Under the pieces are notes generated by a model that did no database searches, was not told the DNA's origin, and saw nothing but the letters and a program-made list of their open reading frames with translations. The translations under genes and the position numbers were made by a program. A stretch of DNA of 64,000 nt, from assembly GCF_018130955.1 (NCBI RefSeq), contig NZ_JAFCJM010000006.1, forward strand, positions 62,001 through 126,000, written 5' to 3'. This DNA comes from Bradyrhizobium liaoningense. Lineage in GTDB: Bacteria; Pseudomonadota; Alphaproteobacteria; Rhizobiales; Xanthobacteraceae. Shown here piece after piece: positions 7,896 through 15,784 of the stretch (its first letter is position 1; every line of letters starts with the position of its first letter).

Positions 7896-8564
7896 TCAGA
7901 GCGGCAGCGGCGCGCCGGCCTGTTCCTTGACGATGTAGTCGGCGTACCAGTCCGGCCAGTTTTCGTCATGCTTGCCGCCGTTGCGCTTCTCGTGCTCGCC
8001 ATGGGCGACGGACGCGCGGCGCATCGCAGCCGCCAGATCCCTCGAGGAGGCGAACGCGGTCTCCTCGGCATCGATGCGGCCGGGCAGCCGCGTCGTGATT
8101 TCCTGGAGCAGCCAGCCATTGCCGTCGGGGTCGCTGAACGAGGCGTAGGTGCGGTAGGTGCTACGCTCCGGATCCGGACCGCTGACGCGGCGGCTGCCGG
8201 AGAGGAAGGGCTCGTCTGTGCCGGTGTGCACGGTGCTGTCGGGGTGGAAGAGTTCGCTGATAGCGACCCCGCGTGCAAGCAGATCGGCGCGCGCCGCCGC
8301 GATATCGGAGACGATCAGGTACAGGCCTTTCGCCGAGCCGGGGGCCGCGGCCGTGACATTCTTGCCGAAGATGACGGAGGCGGGCGAACCCGGCGGGGTG
8401 AACTGGATCACGCGCCAGTCGTCGCCGGCGGCAAAGTCGGCGTCGAGCCGCCAGCCGAGCTTGGTGTAGAACGCCTTGGCCCGATCAACGTCGGACACGG
8501 GGATGACTGCTATCTCGAACTTGAAATCGATCGCTGGTTTCTTGGTCTGGGTGGACGTGGTCAT
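7896..8564 (-). CDS. VOC-family (glyoxalase/bleomycin-resistance-type) protein
   Basis: A 222-residue protein. Residues ~13-150 form the VOC fold (FEIAVIPVSDVDRAKAFYTKLGWRLDADF, later YASFSDPDGNGWLLQEIT), with the closing Glu typical of metal-binding VOC enzymes. About 65 extra residues follow, ending NWPDWYADYIVKEQAG, a tail found in several rhizobial VOC proteins and looking helical. Function in that group is unassigned. The ATG at 8564 has a strong AAGGAGA site. It overlaps nothing and converges on the MFS gene end, 5 bp away. Confidence 0.8.
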   Translation of the reverse strand: MTTSTQTKKPAIDFKFEIAVIPVSDVDRAKAFYTKLGWRLDADFAAGDDWRVIQFTPPGSPASVIFGKNVTAAAPGSAKGLYLIVSDIAAARADLLARGVAISELFHPDSTVHTGTDEPFLSGSRRVSGPDPERSTYRTYASFSDPDGNGWLLQEITTRLPGRIDAEETAFASSRDLAAAMRRASVAHGEHEKRNGGKHDENWPDWYADYIVKEQAGAPLPL

Positions 8565-8721
8565 GGCTGTCTCCTTGATGTCTGGGAGCGCGGCGTCACC
8601 AATGCGCCGCCGATCCGATGGGCGCAGAGTTAGATTGCTTCGCTCGGCAAGCGAATACGCGCCGTTCGACAGACACTCTTCCGCATCGCGAGCGAATGCG
8701 GGCGCCGGTTCCGGCGTCCAT

Positions 8722-9075
8722 TCAGACGAGCCCGAGTTCCTTACGCGCCTTCCGCGTCAGCTTTGCGACCACCAGGGCATGGGCCTGTCCGAGATAGGCC
8801 GCGAGTTCGGCATCGCTCAGGGCATCATTGTCGGTGAGCTGCACCCATTTGGCACGGGCGAGATAAGGCGCCGGGCGTGCCAGGCCCTGTTCGATCAGGA
8901 GCGCATAGGCCATGTTCGAGGTCTTGAACATGAAGCCGCCGGACCGCTCGACGAAGCCGCCGGCGAGCGCGAACATCTTGCCGCCGACCTTGAACACCGA
9001 CGTGCCATCCCACTGGATCACCATGGTGACGGCGGGAAGGCGCCGGCAATGAGCTTTGAAGGTCTTGGGATTCAT
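8722..9075 (-). CDS. MmcQ/YjbR-family protein
   Basis: A 117-residue protein of the YjbR (double-wing, CyaY-like) fold: WDGTSVFKVGGKMFAL and a C-terminal KLTRKARKELGLV ending are characteristic. Members are small basic proteins, proposed to bind DNA but without a settled role. Length is normal for the family. It is divergent from the acetolactate-synthase-like gene. Confidence 0.8.
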   Translation of the reverse strand: MNPKTFKAHCRRLPAVTMVIQWDGTSVFKVGGKMFALAGGFVERSGGFMFKTSNMAYALLIEQGLARPAPYLARAKWVQLTDNDALSDAELAAYLGQAHALVVAKLTRKARKELGLV

Positions 9076-9214
9076 ATCGCCGCTTGTGGTCTGGGATCAG
9101 CGAACCATTGTCCGAACCTGCGGACGGCGACAAGTGCGAAAAGCATTGTGAGTTGTGCCGGTCCGTCGAGCGGCTACCATCCCGCCCAATGGTTGGTGAC
9201 AAGGGGGAGGCGAC

Positions 9215-10879
9215 ATGAGTGAGCAGACGCGCGTGGTGAAGGGATCGGATCTGTTTGTTGCGGCGCTCGAGAACGAAGGCGTCGACCGCATTTTTGGCGT
9301 GCCCGGCGAGGAAAATCTCGACCTGGTCGAGTCCTTGCGCAACTCCAAAATCAAATTGATCCTCACCCGGCACGAGCAGGCCGCCGCCTTCATGGCCGCG
9401 ACCCATGGCCGATTGACCGGCAAGCCCGGCGTCTGCCTCTCGACGCTCGGTCCCGGTGCGCTCAATCTGTCGACGGGGGCGGCCTACGCTTATCTCGGCG
9501 CCATGCCGATGATCATGATCACGGGCCAGAAGGCGATCATGAGCAGCCGGCAGGCGCGCTTCCAGATCGTGGACGTCGTCGCCTCCATGAAGCCACTGAC
9601 AAAATTGGCGCGGCAGATCGTGAGCGCCTCGAGCATCCCGACCGTGGTGCGCGACGCGTTTCGTGTAGCGATGGAGGAGCGGCCGGGTCCGGTGCACCTC
9701 GAATTGCCCGAGGACGTCGCGGGGGAGGAGGTCGCGCCGGCGCCGGTCGTGTCGATCCATCCGATCGAAATTCCCGTCGCCCATCGCGCCGCGCTCGACC
9801 GCGGCGCCGAGATGATCTTGGCGGCAAAACGTCCGCTGGTGATGATGGGCGCTGCGACCAGCCGGCCGCGATCGACCCACGGCATCGCAAGCTTCGTGCG
9901 GCGCACCGGCATTCCCTTCTTCACCACGCAGATGGGCAAGGGCACCGTGCCCGGCGGCACCAACCTCTATATGGGCACGGCGGCGCTCTCCGAGCGCGAC
10001 TACGTCCATGAGGCCATCGATGCCGCCGACCTCATCGTCGCCATCGGGCACGATGCAGTCGAAAAGCCACCCTTCATCATGGGCCCGTCGGGTCCGAGGG
10101 TGATCCATGTCAGCTATACGCCTGCGAGCGTCGAGCAGGTCTATTTCCCGGACGCGGAAGTCATTGGCGACGTCGGGCCGAGCCTTGAGCAGCTCGCCGA
10201 TCGTGTCGAAGGCAGGCTGCCCAATGCCGCCGCGCTGTTGCCGCTGCGCGAGCAGATCCTCGCGCATATCGCCGATCGTGCCACCGAGTCCCGCTGGCCG
10301 CCGACGCCGCAACGGATCGTGCACGACGTCCGCCAGGTCATGCCGGAGAACGGCATCGTCGCGCTCGACAACGGCATGTACAAGATCTGGTTCGCGCGCA
10401 ACTACCGCACCCGCGTCGCCAACACGCTGCTGCTGGACAATGCGCTCGCCACCATGGGGGCCGGCTTGCCGTCGGCGATGATGGCCGCCATGCTCTATCC
10501 GGAACGACGCGTGCTCGCGGTTTGCGGCGACGGCGGTTTCTTGATGAACAGCCAGGAGATGGAGACGGCGGTTCGGCTGAAGCTCAATCTCGTGGTGCTG
10601 ATCCTGGACGACGGTGCCTACGGCATGATCCGCTGGAAGCAGGCAGTGGATCATTTCGCCGACTTTGGCCTGACCTTCGGCAACCCCGACTTCACGCAAT
10701 ATGCGCAATCCTACGGTGCCAAGGGCCATCGCATCGCGACGATCGACAGTTTTGTGCCGACGCTCGATGCCGCTTTCACGAGCGGCGGCGTGCACCTGAT
10801 CTCGATCCCGATCGACTATTCGGAGAACGTGCGGGTGCTGGTCGACGAGCTGCGGGCGCACGAGAAATGGTCGGAGTGA
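9215..10879 (+). CDS. acetolactate-synthase-like ThDP-dependent enzyme
   Basis: A 554-residue enzyme with the three ThDP-enzyme domains. The N-terminal pyrimidine-binding domain has the activating Glu in LILTRHEQAAAFMA (~residue 50). The central domain spans ~190-330. The C-terminal domain has the Mg/diphosphate motif starting VCGDGGFLMNSQEMETA and ending at LKLN. Such enzymes condense two pyruvates to acetolactate or run related C-C chemistry. The gene stands apart from an ilvN small subunit, so a catabolic or non-ILV role is likely. A strong AAGGGGGAGG ribosome site precedes the ATG. Confidence 0.8.
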   Translation: MSEQTRVVKGSDLFVAALENEGVDRIFGVPGEENLDLVESLRNSKIKLILTRHEQAAAFMAATHGRLTGKPGVCLSTLGPGALNLSTGAAYAYLGAMPMIMITGQKAIMSSRQARFQIVDVVASMKPLTKLARQIVSASSIPTVVRDAFRVAMEERPGPVHLELPEDVAGEEVAPAPVVSIHPIEIPVAHRAALDRGAEMILAAKRPLVMMGAATSRPRSTHGIASFVRRTGIPFFTTQMGKGTVPGGTNLYMGTAALSERDYVHEAIDAADLIVAIGHDAVEKPPFIMGPSGPRVIHVSYTPASVEQVYFPDAEVIGDVGPSLEQLADRVEGRLPNAAALLPLREQILAHIADRATESRWPPTPQRIVHDVRQVMPENGIVALDNGMYKIWFARNYRTRVANTLLLDNALATMGAGLPSAMMAAMLYPERRVLAVCGDGGFLMNSQEMETAVRLKLNLVVLILDDGAYGMIRWKQAVDHFADFGLTFGNPDFTQYAQSYGAKGHRIATIDSFVPTLDAAFTSGGVHLISIPIDYSENVRVLVDELRAHEKWSE

Positions 10880-10969
10880 TCCGCAGGGCAGGGTCGCGAC
10901 AAGTCTCTTGCGCATGGCACGAGTATCGCGGAAGGTCGCGCTCCGGAAAGTGATCGAACAGGAATCGAA

Positions 10970-11317
10970 ATGACCCGCGTACGCTGTATCACCGAGATGG
11001 GCATGGGCGTCGACGTCCATGGCAAGGACGCGACGAAAGCGGCGAAGCGTGCGGTGTCTGACGCCATCCGCCATTCCAGCCTCGGCTTCTTCCGCATGAT
11101 CGGGAAGACCGCGAACGACATGTTCGTGGATGTCACGATCGCGGTGCCCAATCCGGAAGCGGTCGACAAGGACGCCGTCGCCAAGGAACTTCCTTACGGC
11201 ACGGTGACCGTCAACGCAGTCAAGGGCGGGCTGGAGATTCCCTCGGCTCCGGAACAGGGCAATGATCCCATCCTCATTGCCAACGCCGCCGTCATCGTCA
11301 GTTTCGACAAGGACTAG
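10970..11317 (+). CDS. Lin0512-family protein
   Basis: A 115-residue protein beginning MTRVRCITEMGMGVDVHGKDATKAAKRAV and matching the small Lin0512 family, often found with ring-forming octameric proteins of unknown function. The sequence has alternating strands and a conserved GMGVDxHG loop. It lies 90 bp after the acetolactate-synthase-like gene and 6 bp before a GNAT gene, so the three probably form one operon. No biochemical role is established for the family to my knowledge. Confidence 0.7.
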   Translation: MTRVRCITEMGMGVDVHGKDATKAAKRAVSDAIRHSSLGFFRMIGKTANDMFVDVTIAVPNPEAVDKDAVAKELPYGTVTVNAVKGGLEIPSAPEQGNDPILIANAAVIVSFDKD

Positions 11318-11323
11318 TGTCCC

Positions 11324-12016
11324 GTGTCCGCTAGCGATGTGACGTTGCTCGACCGGCCGATCTGGAGCGCGTTGACGACACGGCAGAGTGGTCTTGCGCT
11401 TGGCGGTGCGAAGGCACGACGTTTTCCGGCCGAGATCGGGCCCTTCGCCGACATGGCCGACATGTCGCAAGCAAGCTTTGCCGCGCTCGGCGAACTGATG
11501 GCACCGTCCGAATATGTCGTGCTGTTCACGCCGGACAAGGTGAGCGCGCCCGCCGGCTTCAAGGTGCTGCTCGCCAAGAGCGGCGAACAGATGATCGGTA
11601 CGCCCGCCGAGAGCGCGCTTGATGGCGTCGAGATCGTGACGCTGGGTGCCGATGATGTTCCGGCCATGATGGCGCTCGTCGAGCTGACCAAGCCCGGCCC
11701 GTTCGGCACGCGCACGCACGAGCTCGGCACGTTTCTCGGCATCCGCGACGGCGGCGAGCTCGTCGCGATGACCGGCGAACGGATGAAGCCCGGCAACTTT
11801 ACCGAGATGACGGCCGTCTGCGTGAATCCCTCGCACCGCGGCCGCGGCTATGCGCAGGCGCTACTCTCGGCGGTCGCCCGCCAGATCGTCGCGCGCGGCG
11901 AGATTCCCTTCCTGCACGTGTTCTCCGACAACACCTCCGCAATCGCGCTCTACAAGCGGCAGGGAATGGAGATCAGACGTAGCCTGGAAGTGACGGTGCT
12001 GCGAAAGGAGAGCTGA
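11324..12016 (+). CDS. GNAT-family acetyltransferase
   Basis: A 230-residue protein with a divergent N-terminal half and a GNAT core at ~130-225: MTAVCVNPSHRGRGYAQALL is the acetyl-CoA pyrophosphate loop (RGRGYA) and DNTSAIALYKRQGMEI is motif B. It resembles the FR47-like branch. Translation appears to begin at a GTG (11324), 6 bp after the Lin0512 stop. The acceptor is unknown; it may be a small molecule or protein N-terminus. Confidence 0.8.
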   Translation: MSASDVTLLDRPIWSALTTRQSGLALGGAKARRFPAEIGPFADMADMSQASFAALGELMAPSEYVVLFTPDKVSAPAGFKVLLAKSGEQMIGTPAESALDGVEIVTLGADDVPAMMALVELTKPGPFGTRTHELGTFLGIRDGGELVAMTGERMKPGNFTEMTAVCVNPSHRGRGYAQALLSAVARQIVARGEIPFLHVFSDNTSAIALYKRQGMEIRRSLEVTVLRKES

Positions 12017-12087
12017 CGGCAGAGCGGGCTTCCCATCGGCAAAATTCACGCTATATCCGTTGCAACGAATCGTGGGGAGCAGACGCA

Positions 12088-13272
12088 ATGGACGCCAAGG
12101 TCGCCGATTTTTCCGCCGTACGGACGGCGATGCAGCGCTACGTCGATCAGGAGATCATTGCGGGCGTGTCCTGGGCCGTGCTGCGCGGGCGCGACGTCTT
12201 CGATCAGCAATGCGTCGGATTTGCCGACCGTGAGGCCAATATGGCGCTGCGGCCCGACCATATCTTCCGCGCCTTCTCCAATACAAAACTCGTGACCACA
12301 ATCGCGATCATGCTGCTGGTCGAGGAAGGTCGCATCGGCCTCGACGATCCGGTCGAGAAATTTTTGCCGCAGCTCGGTAATCGCAAGGTGCTGAAGGAGG
12401 GGGCGGCGAGCCTCGCCGATGTCGAACCGGCAAAGGGCTCGATCACGATCCGCCAACTCCTGACGCACACGGCTGGCCTCAGCTACGGCATCTTCGATCC
12501 GGGCACGGTGCTGTTCAAAGGCTATAACGAAGCCAAGGTGCTCAATCCGCTGACGCCGCTCACCGACATGATCGACGGGCTCGGGGAGCTGCCGCTGTCC
12601 TATCATCCGGGCGCGTCCTGGGAATATTCGGTTGCGACTGACGTGCTCGGCCGTGTCGTCGAGGTCGCCTCGGGCAAACCGCTCGATGCCTTCTTCAAGG
12701 CGCGCATCTTCGAGCCGCTGGGCATGGTCGACACCGGCTTCTGGGTGCCGGAAGCACAGCAGGGAAGGCTGGTCGCCTATTATCGCGGCGCCGACGTTCT
12801 CGATCCGATGAAGCCGGGCCTGTGGCGGATCGACGACCTGCCTTATCCGCAAGCCTATCGCCGGCCGTTCCCGCGGCTGTCGGGCGGCGGCGGCCTGGTC
12901 TCGACGTTGCCCGACATGCTCGCGCTGGTGCGCAGCCTGCTGCCGGGCGAGGAGCGCCTGCTCAAGCCCGACACCATTCAGGCGATGATGACGAACCAGC
13001 TTCCCGCCGGGCAAACCATACGTTTTGTCATGCTCGGGCCAATCCCCGGCAAGGGCTTTGGTCTCGGCGGTGCCGTGACCTACCAGCCGGGGCCGTTTGA
13101 TCCTGCGAATTCGACCGGCGAATTCCAGTGGGGCGGCGTCGCCGGCACGCATTTGTGGATCTGCCCGCAGGCCAATACGGCCGGGGTGCTGATGGCGCAG
13201 CGCCAGATGGGCTTTTGGAATCCGTTCTTCTTCGAATTCAAGCGCCTGGCCTACCAGGCCGTCGGCGCCTGA
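12088..13272 (+). CDS. serine hydrolase of the beta-lactamase/esterase (class C) family
   Basis: A 394-residue protein with the class C beta-lactamase fold: SxxK as SNTK at residues 64-67, a Tyr motif WEYSVATDVLG near residue 178, and a late GGVAGTH box in the position of the KTG-type motif. It has no signal peptide, so it is probably a cytoplasmic esterase or lactonase rather than a true beta-lactamase. Length is typical of the family. The start ATG follows GGGGAGCAGACGCA. Confidence 0.82.
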   Translation: MDAKVADFSAVRTAMQRYVDQEIIAGVSWAVLRGRDVFDQQCVGFADREANMALRPDHIFRAFSNTKLVTTIAIMLLVEEGRIGLDDPVEKFLPQLGNRKVLKEGAASLADVEPAKGSITIRQLLTHTAGLSYGIFDPGTVLFKGYNEAKVLNPLTPLTDMIDGLGELPLSYHPGASWEYSVATDVLGRVVEVASGKPLDAFFKARIFEPLGMVDTGFWVPEAQQGRLVAYYRGADVLDPMKPGLWRIDDLPYPQAYRRPFPRLSGGGGLVSTLPDMLALVRSLLPGEERLLKPDTIQAMMTNQLPAGQTIRFVMLGPIPGKGFGLGGAVTYQPGPFDPANSTGEFQWGGVAGTHLWICPQANTAGVLMAQRQMGFWNPFFFEFKRLAYQAVGA

Positions 13273-13321
13273 AAAAAATCTGAAGCCCCCGCGAATCCTG
13301 CTCCGTCGTCACGGCCTCTTA

Positions 13322-13620
13322 CCGGGTGAGGCAATCAGCCTCGGCTTTGCGGGGGGGTTGATGGCGTTCGTGGCGCTCGCGCCGGTCGAGGCCAATGCGT
13401 TCCTAGCCTTCAACCACGCGGTCGAACGCGGGGATGGCGTGATCCCGCCAAAAAATCGCGAGCAGATCTCGCTCGCGGTCGCATTGACCACGCAGTGCGC
13501 GACGTTCACACGAGCGCGGTAGCGAAGGTCGGCGCCGCGCGTGAAGAGTTGGCCGAAGCTGCGTTGAGCGCCGCGGCCGTGCGGGCCGACGGCACGCTCG
13601 GACAATGCATTGCTCGCGCT
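13322..13620 (+). pseudogene. remnant of an AhpD / carboxymuconolactone-decarboxylase-family gene
   Basis: The frame from 13322 reads ...AFNHAVERGDGVIPPK then NREQISLAVALTTQCA, up to 13500. It continues in another frame from 13501 as DVHTSAVAKVGAAREELAEA and AALSAAAVRADGT. This is the AhpD active-site region, which normally reads TTQCAYCIDVHT. About 10 bases encoding the second half of the CxxC are missing, which shifts the frame and removes the redox cysteine. No start codon with a ribosome site is seen. An inactivated peroxidase-type gene. Confidence 0.65.
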
Positions 13621-13719
13621 GCGTGGAAGAAACCTAAGCTCGCATCCTGCGTCCCACCGCGGCCCACGCCGTTCGCCCCGTGCCGGGCCAGATGGGCTTC
13701 GGAACCCTAGCCAAAAAAA

Positions 13720-13777
13720 TTAAACCGATCGGTTGACAGTTGGCACCAGGCGCCTATGTTAAACCACATGGTTGAAC
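13720..13777 (+). promoter_or_regulatory. leaderless promoter with two ArsR-type operators
   Basis: -35 TTGACA (13733-13738), 16-bp spacer, -10 TATGTT (13755-13760), then 7 nt to the ATG at 13768, so the mRNA probably starts at the initiation codon. Two near-identical dyads cover it: TTAAACC-GATC-GGTTGAC (13720-13737), over the -35, and GTTAAACC-ACAT-GGTTGAAC (13758-13777), over the start. Their centres are 39 bp apart, close to four helical turns. Inference: cooperative autorepression by the ArsR protein. Confidence 0.65.
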
Positions 13778-14145
13778 AATCCGCCCATCTCGACGCCGTC
13801 TTTCACGCCCTCGCGGATCCGACGCGGCGGGCCATGCTTGGTCATCTGGCTGAGCGGGAACTCACGATCGGGGAACTCGCGACCCCCTTCAGCATGAGTT
13901 TCGCCGGCGCTTCCAAGCACGTGAAGGTGCTGGAGAACGCGGGCCTCGTGACGCGCACGATCCGCGGCCGCACCCATCACTGTCGTCTCCAGGCTGCGCG
14001 GCTCGCGGAGGCCGATGCGTGGCTCAGGCGTTATCAGCGCTTCTGGACCGAACGGCTCGACACGTTGGAAGCCCTGCTGCGCGCCGAAGACGAGGCCAAA
14101 GGCTCAAGCAAGGGATCAAGCAAGGCAACAGCCAGGAAGAAGTGA
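13768..14145 (+). CDS. ArsR-family repressor of the AHSA1 cassette
   Basis: A 125-residue winged-helix protein. ALADPTRRAMLGHLAERELTIGELA followed by MSFAGASKHVKVLENAGLV is the ArsR DNA-binding helix pair. No metal-binding Cys motif (CxC) is present, so this is the non-metal type that is typically paired with an AHSA1/SRPBCC gene. The second of two in-frame ATGs (13768, not 13756) is chosen because the promoter predicts transcription starting exactly there. The C-terminus is Lys/Ser-rich and ends 11 bp before the AHSA1 gene. Confidence 0.85.
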   Translation: MVEQSAHLDAVFHALADPTRRAMLGHLAERELTIGELATPFSMSFAGASKHVKVLENAGLVTRTIRGRTHHCRLQAARLAEADAWLRRYQRFWTERLDTLEALLRAEDEAKGSSKGSSKATARKK

Positions 14146-14156
14146 GGAACCAAACC

Positions 14157-14690
14157 ATGGACATGAAGACAAAGCCCGAAGCCTATGGCGAGCTGATCGA
14201 ACCGAGAACGCTGAGGATTCAGCGCCTGTTGCCGGGACCAATCGAGCGCGTCTGGGCCTATCTCACCGACAGCGATCTGCGCCGCAAATGGCTGGCGGCC
14301 GGCGCGATGGAGCTGATGGTCGGTGCGCCCTTCGAGCTCACCTGGCGCAACGACGAGCTCAACGATCCCCCGAGCAAGCGGCCGGACGGCTTTCCTGAGG
14401 AGCACCGGATGCAGAGCCAGATCACGGAGCTCGATCCGCTGCGCAAGATCTCGATTGCCTGGAGCAACAGTGGCGACGTGACTTTCGAGCTGGAGCCCAA
14501 GGGCAAGGGCGTGCTGCTCACCGTAACGCATCGCCGTCTGCCCGATCGCGCGACCATGCTCAAGGTCGGCGCCGGCTGGCACATGCATCTGGACATCCTG
14601 GTCGCGCGCGCTTCGGGCGAGGAGCCGGCGCCGTTCTGGGATGGCTGGGCTCGGCTTGAGAAGGATTACGACCGGCGTCTGCCGGCCTGA
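14157..14690 (+). CDS. SRPBCC/AHSA1-domain protein
   Basis: A 177-residue START-like protein: TLRIQRLLPGPIERVWAYLTDSDLRRKWLAAGAM is the N-terminal AHSA1 signature, and it ends with the long C-terminal helix (HMHLDILVARASGEE...). These proteins form a hydrophobic cavity for a small ligand; many sit directly behind an ArsR repressor, as here. Ligand unknown. GAGGAA precedes the ATG. Confidence 0.85.
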   Translation: MDMKTKPEAYGELIEPRTLRIQRLLPGPIERVWAYLTDSDLRRKWLAAGAMELMVGAPFELTWRNDELNDPPSKRPDGFPEEHRMQSQITELDPLRKISIAWSNSGDVTFELEPKGKGVLLTVTHRRLPDRATMLKVGAGWHMHLDILVARASGEEPAPFWDGWARLEKDYDRRLPA

Positions 14691-14729
14691 CGATAGGCAC
14701 CCAAGACCACAACAAACAGGAGGTTGATC

Positions 14730-15476
14730 ATGCAGACTCATGTCGTCTCGGCGCAGCAGTGGGAAGCCGCACGCCAGCAATTGCTGGTGAAGGAGAAGGA
14801 GATGACGCGCGCGCGTGACGCGCTGGCGGCCGAGCGGCGGCGGATGCCGTGGCTCGCCGTGGAGAAGAGCTACGCGTTCGACGGGCCCAAGGGCAAAGCG
14901 AGCCTGCTGGACCTGTTCGAGGGCCGCCATCAACTGATCGTCTACCGCGCGTTTTTCGAGCCCGGGGTGTTCGGCTGGCCCGAACATGCCTGCCGCGGCT
15001 GCTCGATGGTCGCCGACCAGGTCGCCCATGTCGCCCATCTGAACGCCCGCGACACCACGCTCGCCTTCGTCTCGCGCGCACCGCAGGCCGACATCGCGCG
15101 CCTGAAGGCGCGGATGGGATGGGAGATTCCCTGGTACACGGTCACCGACAGTTTTGACGCCGACTTCGGCGTCGACGAATGGCACGGCACCAACGTGTTC
15201 TTCCGCGACGGCAGCAAGCTCTATCGTACCTATTTCATCAACAACCGTGGCGACGAGCAGATGGGAGGCACCTGGAACTACCTCGACATCACGCCGCTCG
15301 GCCGGCAGGAGGTGTGGGAGGACTCGCCGGAAGGCTATCCGCAGACGCCGACCTACAAGTGGTGGAACTGGCACGACAGCTATGTCGAGGGTGCTGCGCC
15401 CGACAAGCGATGGGTCGAGGTGTCGGACGCCGGCGAGGCGGCGTTCCGCAAGGAGCAGGCGAGCGCAAAGTCGTGA
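14730..15476 (+). CDS. DUF899 thioredoxin-like protein
   Basis: A 248-residue protein with the DUF899 pattern: FEPGVFGWPEHACRGC (two Cys), then VAHLNARDTTLAFVSRAP, and a closing WWNWHD-type segment. The family has a thioredoxin-like fold and is usually encoded with ArsR/AHSA1 genes; no activity is established. The ATG at 14730 sits 6 bp after a consensus AGGAGG, and is preferred over the TTG at 14724. Third gene of the ArsR cassette. Confidence 0.8.
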   Translation: MQTHVVSAQQWEAARQQLLVKEKEMTRARDALAAERRRMPWLAVEKSYAFDGPKGKASLLDLFEGRHQLIVYRAFFEPGVFGWPEHACRGCSMVADQVAHVAHLNARDTTLAFVSRAPQADIARLKARMGWEIPWYTVTDSFDADFGVDEWHGTNVFFRDGSKLYRTYFINNRGDEQMGGTWNYLDITPLGRQEVWEDSPEGYPQTPTYKWWNWHDSYVEGAAPDKRWVEVSDAGEAAFRKEQASAKS

Positions 15477-15724
15477 GCAAGAGAGCCGCGATCGACGCAG
15501 CGCATTGGCTTCGCCTCGCGGCCGCGCCGACCTTTGCGATCATGGCATTGCTGACGGCGGCGTTCGGCGGATCGGCGGATGCGTTGTGTTCGGCCACCGG
15601 CGCGTCGCTGCTCGGCGGAATGGTGCCAATGTATCTGCTGATGACCGCGTTTCATGCGGCGCCGTGGCTGAAGCTGATCGGCAGTCACGCCAGGACATCT
15701 CAAGTCGGCAAGAATCCGGCGTGA
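15473..15724 (+). CDS. small two-helix membrane protein, translationally coupled to DUF899
   Basis: An 83-residue protein starting at a GTG that overlaps the DUF899 stop (GTGA). Two hydrophobic helices are visible: LAAAPTFAIMALLTAAFGG and LLGGMVPMYLLMTAFHAAPW. No known domain was recognised, but equivalent small membrane proteins are a frequent companion of such cassettes. It ends just before a shared terminator. Confidence 0.65.
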   Translation: MSKRAAIDAAHWLRLAAAPTFAIMALLTAAFGGSADALCSATGASLLGGMVPMYLLMTAFHAAPWLKLIGSHARTSQVGKNPA

Positions 15725-15747
15725 GATCAAGGACGGCGGTGTCCATT

Positions 15748-15776
15748 GAGGACGGGAGGATTGGCCTCCCGTCCTC
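15748..15776. terminator. bidirectional terminator between the ArsR cassette and rtcB
   Basis: GAGGACGGGAGG (15748-15759) and CCTCCCGTCCTC (15765-15776) form a perfect 12-bp stem with a 5-nt loop, followed by TGTTTG on the plus side. It lies between two convergent genes and can end both transcripts. Confidence 0.65.
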
Positions 15777-15784
15777 TGTTTGCG

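Noticed and set aside
8825..11836. A very long open frame (about 1000 codons) on the minus strand
   Set aside because: It lies antisense to the acetolactate-synthase-like, Lin0512 and GNAT genes, which have clear family motifs. High-GC DNA often leaves the third-position-complement frame open. Its protein is Arg/His/Asp-rich without any fold.
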